From UBA4416 sp046345275 (lineage in GTDB: Bacteria > Bacteroidota > Bacteroidia > B-17B0 > Aurantibacillaceae), in assembly GCA_046345275.1 (NCBI GenBank), contig JBKDJY010000035.1, positions 1-12,778 on the forward strand: a DNA stretch of 12,778 nt, given 5' to 3'. Of this stretch, positions 1 through 7,600 are shown piece after piece (the first letter of the stretch is position 1; each line of letters begins with the position of its first letter). The translations under genes were made by a program, and so were the position numbers. The notes under the pieces are model-generated. The model was not told the origin of the DNA and did not search any database. It was given only the letters and a program-made list of their open reading frames with translations.

Positions 1-433
1 ATAAAGGCAAAAAAACAAACGCACTCTTTTTAAACTATTTTATTGAGATTATATCATTTTATACTTGCAGATAAAATGTGAAAAATGTCTCAAAAGTGTT
101 GATTTTACATGCATTTTTAGTTTTTGAGCAGACTCTAATTATCTAAATGTTTTTCTCTAAATGAATTTTCAATTTGCATTTAGTGACGACATCATTTAAT
201 CTGCTTATCTCATTTCAATCTCACTTTCTTAATCGGTAAATAAGCAATCTTTAAAAGCCTCTCAGGGAATTCTAGTTAATGAAGTTTAATTAACAACCAG
301 TTGTTGATGTAAACATGATGGTTAAGGTAAATTGACTTTTTCAATCAATTACTTTTAGCAAATAACAAATATTTTATTTTAAAATATGGTTGTTACTCAT
401 TTATTATTTAAAACATTTTACTAATTAATTTTT
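1..433. other. AT-rich non-coding leader upstream of the coiled-coil gene
   Basis: I see no convincing gene in this stretch on either strand. It contains several short inverted repeats. The clearest is at 363-395: arms TAACAA/TTGTTA and ATATTTTA/TAAAATAT around a TTT loop, with a GG bulge on the right arm. It ends about 38 bases before the start codon. A weaker one at 157-183 has CTAAATG/CATTTAG arms. Neither is followed by a T run, so neither reads as an intrinsic terminator. The promoter of the zapA operon presumably lies here, but I could not find a good TTG-N19-TAnnTTTG match. Confidence 0.4.
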
Positions 434-2458
434 ATGAATATAGAAAGTATTAAAGCAGAATTGGAAGAAGTATTGAAAAACGACGTGATACTTCGGAAAG
501 ACTTTAATCAAGTAAAACGCTCTTTAAGTGATTATCGAAATCAATTAATTCAACGTGATGAAGATTGTAAGCGTTTAGAAGTTTCAATTGATGTTCTCAA
601 CACAAAATTAGTTGTGATGGAACGTGACAATTCTAGTTTAAAAAATGAAATCACATTTTTTAGAGACTTAAAAAACACAATAGCTGAACAATTAACAGAA
701 AAACAAAATGAAATAAATGAATTGCATCTTACGATTGAAAATTTAGAAAGTCAATTAGCGAATATTTCGTTTGAACATGAAATAAAAACAGAAGAATTAA
801 AACTCAATTCAAATCATGAGATTTCAACTTTAAAATCATTGCATGAAGATCAGATAAAGGAATTAAAATCAAATAAGTTCTCAGCTCAAGACAACCTAAT
901 CATAGAATTAGAAACAAAGATCTTTGAATTAACAAATTCTTTTGATGTTGCAAAGCAAGAAATAATTTCATCATATGAAGCAAAAATTGAAGAATTAAAA
1001 AATCAATTTAACTCGCAAATAGATAATTTAAAAACGGAATCGAATTTACAAATAGAAAATTTCGATGCTTCTACAAGCGAAACGATTTCATCATTAACGC
1101 AAAGTTATGAATTACAAATAAGTGAGTTAAATAACAAATGGGAGAATGAAAAAGCCGAATTATTAAGCGTACACGAAGCACAATTGTTGGAACTAAATAA
1201 TTCACTTCAAGAACATCAATCTAATTTTGAAAATGAAATTAATTTTTCATTAAATAAAATTAATGCCTTATTTGCTGAAAAAGAAAATGAGTTAACGGTG
1301 GCTCACCAAGAAGAAATTGCTAAAATTATTTCAGAGTCTGAAGTATCAATCGAAAATTTGAAATTAGAATATGACATCAAATTGTCTCATGCAGTATTGC
1401 ATTCTAACTCTCAAAATTCAAAATTAACGGAAGATTTAAGCAAGGCTTTAGCAGAAAATGAGGCTTTTAAAGACAATCAAAACGCAATACAAGAGTTAAA
1501 TGCGATTATTGAAGAACAAAAAAATCAAATTTCTGACTTAACTAATCATTGCTCAACACTCAATCATTCAGTTGATGATTTAAATGAATTATTGCTCAAT
1601 GAAAAACAAACAATTGATCAGTTTATTTCAGAGCTAGAGCTAAATCATCAAGAGGCATTAGAAAATCAAAAACTAGAATTTAATAAATTGTTAATCGAAA
1701 ATACATCTCTAATTTCCGAAATAGAAATCGTATCAGATAAACTAAGCGTTACAGAATCAGCTGCATTACTATTAAAAGATGAGATTTCGGAATTTAAATC
1801 AATTTCAGAAGCAAAAGTGTTTGAGCTAAAGGAAACGTTAACAGCTAAAAACTTTGAGTTAACTCATTTAGCCGCCAGCAATTCGGCCTTTCAGACCGAA
1901 ATGGATTATTTAAAAATTGAACTAGAAGAAAAAAACAATCAACTAAAAACCTTAAACACTAAAGAGGAAAAAATTGATTCTCTTCAATTGGAATTAGATG
2001 CAGCAATTGCAAATCGACTGGACTTAGAACATCAACTTACGAGTCTTCAACTTTCAATCACAGAATTAAATAATCAAATAGAGACCTTTACCACAAAAAT
2101 TGCTGATTATGAAGTTGAAATTTCAAATTTAAAATCAACAACGAAATCAGATGAAAAAGACTCTTTTATAGATCGATTATTCCTACAAATTGACGCCTTA
2201 ACGGATGAACGATTAACCTTGTTAAATGAAAAAGAGGAAATGGTCAATCAGCTGCTAAAAATGAATGAAAGCATCTCCATTTTATCTCAACACGTTGATT
2301 ACCAAAATTTTGATATATCAGCATTGGATAGTCATAGAAAAAATGTTATCTTGTCAAAAAGTTTGAGTAATGAGGGTTCTGAAGAGACCATTCTGAAAAA
2401 ACAAATTAATGAGTTGGTGCGTGAAATTGATAAATGTATCTCTCTGTTGAGTGCTTAA
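434..2458 (+). CDS. Giant coiled-coil protein upstream of zapA
   Basis: This encodes a 674-residue protein that is nearly all predicted coiled coil: Leu/Ile/Phe recur in heptad-like spacing among Glu, Lys, Asn, Gln and Ser, with almost no Pro or Gly. No signal peptide, membrane segment or enzymatic motif is visible, so it is probably a cytoplasmic rod. Its last 20 residues (INELVREIDKCISLLSA at the end) resemble, from memory, the C-terminus of short coiled-coil proteins of about 100 residues that often precede zapA in Bacteroidota. If that is right, this is a greatly lengthened member of that family. It ends 17 bases before zapA, so the two are likely co-transcribed, which suggests a ZapB-like or divisome role; that role is inference. 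The start at 434 is the first ATG of the frame; as is usual in this phylum there is no Shine-Dalgarno sequence. Confidence 0.85.
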   Translation: MNIESIKAELEEVLKNDVILRKDFNQVKRSLSDYRNQLIQRDEDCKRLEVSIDVLNTKLVVMERDNSSLKNEITFFRDLKNTIAEQLTEKQNEINELHLTIENLESQLANISFEHEIKTEELKLNSNHEISTLKSLHEDQIKELKSNKFSAQDNLIIELETKIFELTNSFDVAKQEIISSYEAKIEELKNQFNSQIDNLKTESNLQIENFDASTSETISSLTQSYELQISELNNKWENEKAELLSVHEAQLLELNNSLQEHQSNFENEINFSLNKINALFAEKENELTVAHQEEIAKIISESEVSIENLKLEYDIKLSHAVLHSNSQNSKLTEDLSKALAENEAFKDNQNAIQELNAIIEEQKNQISDLTNHCSTLNHSVDDLNELLLNEKQTIDQFISELELNHQEALENQKLEFNKLLIENTSLISEIEIVSDKLSVTESAALLLKDEISEFKSISEAKVFELKETLTAKNFELTHLAASNSAFQTEMDYLKIELEEKNNQLKTLNTKEEKIDSLQLELDAAIANRLDLEHQLTSLQLSITELNNQIETFTTKIADYEVEISNLKSTTKSDEKDSFIDRLFLQIDALTDERLTLLNEKEEMVNQLLKMNESISILSQHVDYQNFDISALDSHRKNVILSKSLSNEGSEETILKKQINELVREIDKCISLLSA

Positions 2459-2475
2459 AAAAATAGCTTTGTTTG

Positions 2476-2783
2476 ATGAGCGAAATTAGTTTGAAAGTAG
2501 AAATTGCGGGGGGGGCATATCCCTTAAAACTTGAGGCTAAAGACGAATCAAATATCAAACAAGCGGTTGAACTTATAAATAAAAAATTTCAGAATTTGAA
2601 AAAAAATTTGGAATTAAAGATAAAAAAGATGTGTTGGCAATGGTTTCTTTGCAATTAGTAAGTGAACTAGTCAATGATAAAAACACAGCTGAAAATGAGT
2701 TAAGCACTTTAAAATTGGTATTAAATGATGTAAGTGAACAATTAAGACAGCATCAAATTAATATTAAAAACGCAGAGGGATAG
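2476..2783 (+). pseudogene. zapA: Cell division protein ZapA, with a frameshift near codon 39
   Basis: ZapA is a small cytoplasmic protein that bundles FtsZ filaments at the division ring. Frame 0 from the ATG at 2476 gives the typical N-terminal domain (MSEISLKVEIAG, YPLKLEA, AVELINKKF). From 2592 the homologous continuation lies in frame -1: EFEKKFGIKDKKDVLAMVSL and then the C-terminal dimerisation helix, ending at TAG 2781-2783. Together they give about 102 residues, the normal family length. Without a shift, frame 0 stops at 2658 after 60 codons and loses the helix. The simplest reading is loss of one base around 2590-2592, as a true mutation or a sequencing error. A slippery A_AAA_AAT heptamer at 2601-2607 makes a programmed -1 shift possible but less likely. 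A run of eight G at about 2508-2515 is in frame. TTG at 2473 could also start the frame, but the ATG fits ZapA better. Confidence 0.8.
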
Positions 2784-2812
2784 AGTTTAGTTTTTTAATT
2801 AAAACAATTTAC

Positions 2813-2858
2813 GCACAAATAATTTGAAAGTATTCAATATTATTTGTGCATTTTTTTT
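2813..2858 (+). terminator. Intrinsic terminator after zapA
   Basis: An 11-base-pair stem (GCACAAATAAT at 2813-2823 with ATTATTTGTGC at 2839-2849) is extended by an inner 5-base-pair stem (TTGAA/TTCAA, one unpaired T) closed by the loop AGTA. Eight T follow at 2851-2858. It starts 30 bases after the zapA stop and separates the division genes from rny. Confidence 0.85.
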
Positions 2859-2931
2859 GAAAATGATTTTTTGAATAGTTGCCTCAAAAAATTATTAAAA
2901 TAATAACAAAGTGCAACATTGAAATAAAATT

Positions 2932-4482
2932 ATGGAAACATTTGCTATTATATTTATTGCAGTTGCTCTTATAGTTGGTGTTGTTGCTGGCTTTTTAATT
3001 GCAAACTCGAGATTAAATAAGGGAAGTATTAAAGAAAAAGAAAATTTAATAAAGGAAGTAGAGTTAAAAGCAGAAAGCTTAAAACAGGAAAAAATACTTC
3101 AGGCTAAAGAAAAAATTTTGCAATTAAAATCTGAGTACGATAAAAGCGTTAATGAAAGAACTCAACAATTGATAGTTTTAGAGAATAAAGCCAAACAACG
3201 CGAAGGAGATTTGTCAAGAAAAATAGAAGAGATTTCGAAAAAAGATAAAGAAATTGAAAGCCAACGAAATCATTTAGCGGCGCAAGTTGATATATATAAA
3301 AAGAAAAGTGACGAAATAGAAAAATCGCACCGAAGACAAGTTGAGCTATTAGAAAAAGTATCTGGTCTTAGTGCAGAGGATGCAAAAGCACAACTTTTGG
3401 AAAGTGTGAAGGTTGAAGCAAAAACTGATGCAATGGCTTTTATTAAGGATACGATGGATGAAGCCAAAATTAATGCCAATAAAGAAGCCAAAAAAATCAT
3501 TATCCAATCGATTCAACGCTTAGCAACTGAAACTGCAATTGAAAATTCGGTTACAGTATTTCACATTGAAAGTGATGAAATTAAAGGTAGAATTATTGGC
3601 CGAGAAGGTCGTAATATTAGAGCTTTAGAAGCAGCAACAGGCGTAGAGGTTATTGTTGATGACACACCAGATGCCATTACTTTATCATGTTTTGATTCCA
3701 TCAGAAGAGAAATTTGTCGTTTATCTTTACATCAATTGGTAACGGACGGCCGTATTCATCCAGCAAGAATTGAAGAAATTGTTGAAAAGACCAGAAAAAT
3801 GATTGACGAAGAAATTGTTGAAACTGGGAAAAGAACTTGCATTGACCTTGGTATACATGGCTTACATCCCGAATTAATTCGTATGGTGGGTCGAATGAAA
3901 TATCGTTCTTCCTACGGACAAAATTTATTACAGCATAGCAGAGAAGTTGCAAATCTATGCGCTATAATGGCCAGTGAAATAGGCTTAAATCCTAAGATAG
4001 CGAAACGTGCAGGTTTATTACATGATATTGGTAAAGTGCCTGACGAAGAACCAGAATTACCACATGCTTTATTGGGTATGAAGCTAGCAGAAAAGTTTAA
4101 AGAAAAATCTGAGGTAACTAACGCCATTGGAGCACACCACGATGAAATAGAAATGCTCACATTATATGCTCCAATAGTGCAAGTTTGCGATGCCATTAGT
4201 GGCGCTCGGCCTGGCGCTCGTCGTGAAGTTGCAGAGCAATACATTAAAAGGTTGAAAGATTTAGAAGCTTTAGCTTTAGCTTATGATGGTGTAGAGAAAA
4301 CCTATGCCATACAAGCTGGAAGGGAAGTTCGCGTATTGGTTTCTGCAGATAAAGTAGACGATAAACAATCAGAACAATTAGCTTTTGATATCTCACAAAA
4401 AATTCAAACGGAAATGACTTACCCTGGACAAGTTAAAGTTACTGTCATCAGAGAAGTTCGAGCAACTGCGTATGCAAAATAA
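2932..4482 (+). CDS. rny: Ribonuclease Y
   Basis: RNase Y is a membrane-anchored endoribonuclease that starts mRNA decay. The 516-residue length is normal for the family. A transmembrane helix spans about residues 4-25, followed by a charged coiled coil to about residue 150. A KH RNA-binding domain contains GRIIGREGRN at 219-228. The HD phosphohydrolase domain has metal-binding H335 (QHSREVANL), the HD pair H364-D365 in HDIGK, H402-H403-D404 in GAHHDE, and D420 in DAISGARPGARRE. All key residues are present, so the enzyme should be active. It lies about 73 bases beyond the zapA terminator and so probably has its own promoter; TTG at 2879-2881 with TA 19 bases on at 2901 is only a half match. 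The zapA-rny neighbourhood is common in Bacteroidota. Confidence 0.97.
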   Translation: METFAIIFIAVALIVGVVAGFLIANSRLNKGSIKEKENLIKEVELKAESLKQEKILQAKEKILQLKSEYDKSVNERTQQLIVLENKAKQREGDLSRKIEEISKKDKEIESQRNHLAAQVDIYKKKSDEIEKSHRRQVELLEKVSGLSAEDAKAQLLESVKVEAKTDAMAFIKDTMDEAKINANKEAKKIIIQSIQRLATETAIENSVTVFHIESDEIKGRIIGREGRNIRALEAATGVEVIVDDTPDAITLSCFDSIRREICRLSLHQLVTDGRIHPARIEEIVEKTRKMIDEEIVETGKRTCIDLGIHGLHPELIRMVGRMKYRSSYGQNLLQHSREVANLCAIMASEIGLNPKIAKRAGLLHDIGKVPDEEPELPHALLGMKLAEKFKEKSEVTNAIGAHHDEIEMLTLYAPIVQVCDAISGARPGARREVAEQYIKRLKDLEALALAYDGVEKTYAIQAGREVRVLVSADKVDDKQSEQLAFDISQKIQTEMTYPGQVKVTVIREVRATAYAK

Positions 4483-4648
4483 ATTTTGATTATTTTTCTA
4501 CTGATATAGTTTTATTTTCATTTACGATTTTTGTAGTTTTCTAAAAAGATTTTTTGATTTCCATTTTTAAGCTATCGTGAAAAAGCACACAATATGTTCA
4601 TCATTCTTGTTTTTACAAAATTATTTTAATTACAAAGTCATTTAATGC

Positions 4649-4656
4649 TAAATTTG
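4649..4656 (+). promoter_or_regulatory. Candidate -7 box of tatA
   Basis: TAAATTTG matches the Bacteroidota -7 consensus TAnnTTTG exactly. It ends four bases before the tatA ATG, so transcription would begin at or within a base or two of the start codon, giving a leaderless mRNA. I see no TTG about 19 bases upstream, which weakens the call. Confidence 0.45.
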
Positions 4657-4660
4657 TAAT

Positions 4661-4924
4661 ATGAATTTATTAACGGTCTTGTTTCTTAATTTAGGCGGTG
4701 GAGAGCTGGTAATGATTATACTGGTTGTATTGCTTTTATTTGGAGGAAAAGGTGTGCCTAACTTAGCAAAAACCTTGGGAAAAACCATCCGTGAGTTTAA
4801 AGATGCAGCCAATGGTCTTCAAAAAGATTTAGAGCAAAACGCTGGTAATATTACTTCCACGATTCAAGAGCATATTCAAGAAGTAAGAAAAGAAGTTGAT
4901 GAGATCAAGCGTTCTAATTCTTAA
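4661..4924 (+). CDS. tatA: Sec-independent translocase subunit TatA/E
   Basis: TatA forms the pore-like oligomer of the twin-arginine pathway, which exports folded proteins across the inner membrane. The 87-residue protein has the family layout: a very short periplasmic N-terminus, a hydrophobic helix at about 11-27 with a polar Glu at position 15, an FGG hinge at 27-29, an amphipathic helix (VPNLAKTLGKTIREFKDA) and a charged, soluble C-terminal tail. No TatC is in the window, so the pathway is completed elsewhere. Starting at ATG 4661 keeps the full membrane helix, whereas the next Met (codon 18) would cut it. The lipoprotein gene follows after 7 bases and is probably co-transcribed. Confidence 0.93.
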   Translation: MNLLTVLFLNLGGGELVMIILVVLLLFGGKGVPNLAKTLGKTIREFKDAANGLQKDLEQNAGNITSTIQEHIQEVRKEVDEIKRSNS

Positions 4925-4931
4925 TTTACTC

Positions 4932-5492
4932 ATGTCTTATTTGCAAATTTTAAAATATTTTTTTTTCATTTTATTACTATTGCTTATAATGTGTTGTAAT
5001 GACTCTGGACAAACAATTAACCCTAAGACCCCCATTGATAAAATAAAAGTAAAACAACAATTTATCAAAGCCAATCAAAGCGTGGTTTTAAAGGAAAATG
5101 ATGAAATGGATTATTTTCAAAAATCTCATCAATTTAATTTTATTAAAACAACATCTGGAATTCGTTATTTTGTTTATAAACCCTCCATTAAAGGAGATTC
5201 CATAGCAAATGGAGATGTTATTACCATCAAATACACATTATCTTTATTAGATGGAACTGTTTGTTACTCATCAGAAAAAGACGGTGTAAAAGAATTTAAA
5301 GTTGGTATGCAAGATGTAGAAGATGGATTGCACAAAGCTGTCGTACATTTTAAACTTTGGGATCGTGCACTCATTTTGATTCCTTCTCATTTAGCTCATG
5401 GCTTATTGGGGGATTATAAAAAAATTCCCCCTCAGTCTCCAATATTATATGATATTGAAGTTATTTCATTAAAAAAAGATAGAGAATTTTAA
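4932..5492 (+). CDS. GldI-like FKBP-type peptidyl-prolyl isomerase lipoprotein
   Basis: This predicted lipoprotein of 186 residues has a hydrophobic signal segment (about 8-20) ending in LIMCC. Cys21 or Cys22 would be the lipidated residue, although Met or Cys at -1 makes the lipobox atypical. After a linker, an FKBP fold spans about residues 75-182, with GDVITIKYTLSLLDG (94-108), DGLHKAV (121-127) and PSHLAHGLLGD (141-151) matching FKBP strands and loop. The PSHLAHG segment and overall layout resemble GldI, the isomerase lipoprotein needed for gliding and type IX secretion in Flavobacterium; I recall this resemblance and have not aligned the two. It likely assists folding of exported proteins at the membrane or in the periplasm. 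ATG 4932 is preferred over in-frame upstream codons at 4896, which overlap tatA and would spoil the signal peptide. Confidence 0.85.
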   Translation: MSYLQILKYFFFILLLLLIMCCNDSGQTINPKTPIDKIKVKQQFIKANQSVVLKENDEMDYFQKSHQFNFIKTTSGIRYFVYKPSIKGDSIANGDVITIKYTLSLLDGTVCYSSEKDGVKEFKVGMQDVEDGLHKAVVHFKLWDRALILIPSHLAHGLLGDYKKIPPQSPILYDIEVISLKKDREF

Positions 5493-5512
5493 ACAGCGAG
5501 AATAGAACGAAT

Positions 5513-6619
5513 TTATTTAAAATTCATAAAAGGTTTTCGATCAATAAATCCCCCACCTACTAAATCATTGACTTCGTATATCACTGCACTTTGTCCTGGA
5601 GCAATTCCAGTTGCAGATTCATGAAAAACAATATTTAATTTATTTTCGACTTTATTTATAGTGCTTAATCTCCCTGCATCTTTGTAGCGTATTTTTGTTA
5701 GTGCCACATAGTCTTGTGGTAAAGATTCGTATTTAATTAAATTATAATCTCTAACATTTATTTCAATTTCTTTTAAATCTTCTAAGTCTCCCAGAATAAC
5801 AGTATTGGTTTCGGGAATGATTTCTTTTACAAAGACTGGTTCTCCCATCGCTATATCCAAGCCTTTTCGTTGACCAATGGTATAAAATGGATAACCCCTA
5901 TGTGTGCCCACTTTTTTTTCTTTATAAATATAATTACCGCCCTCAACTGATTTTTCAAGATTTGGCAAGCGGTGTTTTAAAAAATTTCGGTAATCATTAT
6001 CAGGCACAAAACATATATCGTAACTTTCGCTTTTATTCGCTAAGTCAATAAATCCAGCATCTTTAGCCATTTGTTTTATTTCAGTTTTTTTATGTGCCCC
6101 GATCGGATAAAGAGTTCTCTTCAAACTTTCTTGACTTAACCCCCACAAAACATAGGTTTGATCTTTAGAATGATCAATGCCTTTATAAATTATTTTTCTA
6201 CTGTTTTCATCGCGCAATTGAGCATAATGACCAGTGGCAATAAATTCACAATCAAGCATGTCAGCGCGTTTTAATAATGCTTCCCATTTAATATGGGTAT
6301 TACACAATACACAAGGGTTTGGAGTTCTGCCTGCAAGATATTCTTCAACAAAATTATTGATGATATGATCGCCAAATTCTTCTCTGATATCTAAAATAAA
6401 ATGTGGAAAGCCAAAGTTTACAGCCATTGAACGAGCATCATTAATACTGTCTAAACTACAACAACCTGTTTCTTTCTTTGAACTGCCAGATGTTTCGTAA
6501 TCCCAAGTTTTCATGGTAATTCCAATCACTTCATAGCCTTTTTCATGCAACATCATGGCGGCTACTGAACTATCAATTCCACCACTCATCGCTACTAATA
6601 CCTTACCATGTTTACTCAT
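5513..6619 (-). CDS. mnmA: tRNA-specific 2-thiouridylase MnmA
   Basis: MnmA adenylates and then thiolates U34 of the tRNAs for Lys, Glu and Gln, a modification needed for accurate decoding. The 368-residue length is usual. The PP-loop ATP-binding motif SGGIDSS is at 12-18. The catalytic cysteines are C103 in NPCVLCN and C203 in SYDICFVP, with GHYAQ at 130-134 and SKDQTYVLW at 151-159. The GCCSLDSINDAR segment at 52-63 is typical of Bacteroidota versions. Everything needed for activity is present. It lies 7 bases downstream of the MORN-like gene on the same strand and is probably its operon partner. It converges on the FKBP lipoprotein gene with only 20 bases between the stops and no clear terminator. 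Confidence 0.97.
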   Translation of the reverse strand: MSKHGKVLVAMSGGIDSSVAAMMLHEKGYEVIGITMKTWDYETSGSSKKETGCCSLDSINDARSMAVNFGFPHFILDIREEFGDHIINNFVEEYLAGRTPNPCVLCNTHIKWEALLKRADMLDCEFIATGHYAQLRDENSRKIIYKGIDHSKDQTYVLWGLSQESLKRTLYPIGAHKKTEIKQMAKDAGFIDLANKSESYDICFVPDNDYRNFLKHRLPNLEKSVEGGNYIYKEKKVGTHRGYPFYTIGQRKGLDIAMGEPVFVKEIIPETNTVILGDLEDLKEIEINVRDYNLIKYESLPQDYVALTKIRYKDAGRLSTINKVENKLNIVFHESATGIAPGQSAVIYEVNDLVGGGFIDRKPFMNFK

Positions 6620-6626
6620 TTTTATT

Positions 6627-7403
6627 TTATTTGGAAGGATTAGGTTTATTTCTTTTTATGGTCGTGTCTGTCTTTTTTGGTGCATCATCTGAACGTTTAT
6701 TTTTATTAAAAAATTCTTCCGTTTCTGCTTTTGACGCTAATTTTCCTAGTTTATATAATTCCCTATCTTTTATTTTTCCGTCTTTTTCATTATAAATCCA
6801 AGGCCCATTTTTTAATCCATTTTTATAATAACCGGTTGCAACAATTACGCCGTTTGGATAATAATAAGAGTTTTTGCCATCTATCAAGCCATTAACGTAA
6901 TTGCCTTCTCCCTTTATGTGAATTTTATCAAAATATTGTTTGAAAGGACCGTGCTTTACGCCAAGTTTATAGGATTGCATTTCACTCACTACTCCATCTG
7001 TAAAATAGGTATATACAATCCCATCTTTTTTCCCTGACACAAAATTTTCTTTAGAGATTAAACTTCCGTTTTCGTCATAATAAGTCCAAACTGAATCTTT
7101 AATTTCATTGATATATTTACCGTATGCCATTCTTTTTCCAGTGGGATGAAACAAAGTAGAATAGCCTATTTTACCATTTTGCACAAAAAGCATTTTTGCT
7201 TTTAAGGAGTCGTTGGGATAGTAATATTTAAATAATCCTTGCGGGACATCGTCTTTAAAGAGGCCTTCGTATATTATTTTTTTAGTGATGGGGTCAATTT
7301 TTTTCCAATACCCTTGCTTTTTGCCATTTGCATCCGTATTGGTTTGGGCAACAGATATTCCGAAAAAAAATAAGAAGTTTAATATGAAGAAGTATGATTT
7401 CAT
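6627..7403 (-). CDS. Secreted MORN-like (YwqK-type) repeat protein
   Basis: This 258-residue protein has a signal peptide of about 19 residues (hydrophobic core then SVAQ), so it is exported. The mature part is a series of MORN-like repeats of roughly 20-25 residues, each with Gly/Tyr-rich turns such as YYYPNDSLKAK, YYDENGSLISKENF, YFTDGVVSE, YYYPNGVIVATGYYKNG and GPWIYNEKDGKI. Proteins of this kind are often annotated as toxin-antitoxin YwqK-type antitoxins, but in Bacteroidota most are exported proteins of unknown function and no toxin partner is seen. The tail (about 230-258) is Lys/Asp/Thr-rich and looks disordered. It is the first gene of an operon with mnmA. Confidence 0.85.
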   Translation of the reverse strand: MKSYFFILNFLFFFGISVAQTNTDANGKKQGYWKKIDPITKKIIYEGLFKDDVPQGLFKYYYPNDSLKAKMLFVQNGKIGYSTLFHPTGKRMAYGKYINEIKDSVWTYYDENGSLISKENFVSGKKDGIVYTYFTDGVVSEMQSYKLGVKHGPFKQYFDKIHIKGEGNYVNGLIDGKNSYYYPNGVIVATGYYKNGLKNGPWIYNEKDGKIKDRELYKLGKLASKAETEEFFNKNKRSDDAPKKTDTTIKRNKPNPSK

Positions 7404-7434
7404 TTTCTATGACTAAATAATCAAAAAATTCTTG

Positions 7435-7442
7435 TAAAGTTA
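7435..7442 (-). promoter_or_regulatory. Candidate -7 box of the MORN-mnmA operon
   Basis: Read on the minus strand the sequence is TAACTTTA, one mismatch from TAnnTTTG. It lies 31 bases upstream of the MORN-like start codon, leaving a leader of about 25 bases. I see no clear TTG at the -33 position. Confidence 0.35.
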
Positions 7443-7581
7443 CATTATCTTTCTATAAAAACAGATTTAGAAATGGGTTTTTCGATTTTTTTGCAATTAG
7501 GATATTTCTTAAATTGAAAGGATATGCGCAAGGCTTGACAGACGACCAATTCAGACATTTCACCTCTTAAATTTTATTTCG

Positions 7582-7589
7582 TACCTTTA
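7582..7589 (+). promoter_or_regulatory. Candidate -7 box of the PIN-domain gene
   Basis: TACCTTTA has one mismatch from TAnnTTTG and ends 11 bases before the PIN-gene ATG, so the mRNA leader would be only a few bases long. A well-spaced TTG is not visible. It faces away from the MORN-mnmA promoter in the same 197-base divergent gap. Confidence 0.4.
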
Positions 7590-7600
7590 CACTAACGATA

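Noticed and set aside
2784..2931. 6S RNA gene between zapA and rny
   Set aside because: 6S RNA lies next to zapA in some bacteria, but the gap is only 148 bases and is filled by an intrinsic terminator; no 6S-like bubble structure is visible.
3270..4244. Minus-strand reading frames of 76, 83 and 110 codons inside rny
   Set aside because: They are antisense to well-conserved RNase Y domains and have no protein features.
4483..4660. Terminator or small RNA between rny and tatA
   Set aside because: The stretch is T-rich but I found no stem strong enough to support a terminator or structured RNA.
4896..4931. Earlier start for the FKBP lipoprotein
   Set aside because: It overlaps tatA and adds polar residues before the signal segment; ATG 4932 gives a normal lipoprotein signal.
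6627..7403. MORN-like protein as a toxin-antitoxin component
   Set aside because: The YwqK-type label is a family name only; the protein has a signal peptide and no toxin gene beside it, its partner being mnmA.
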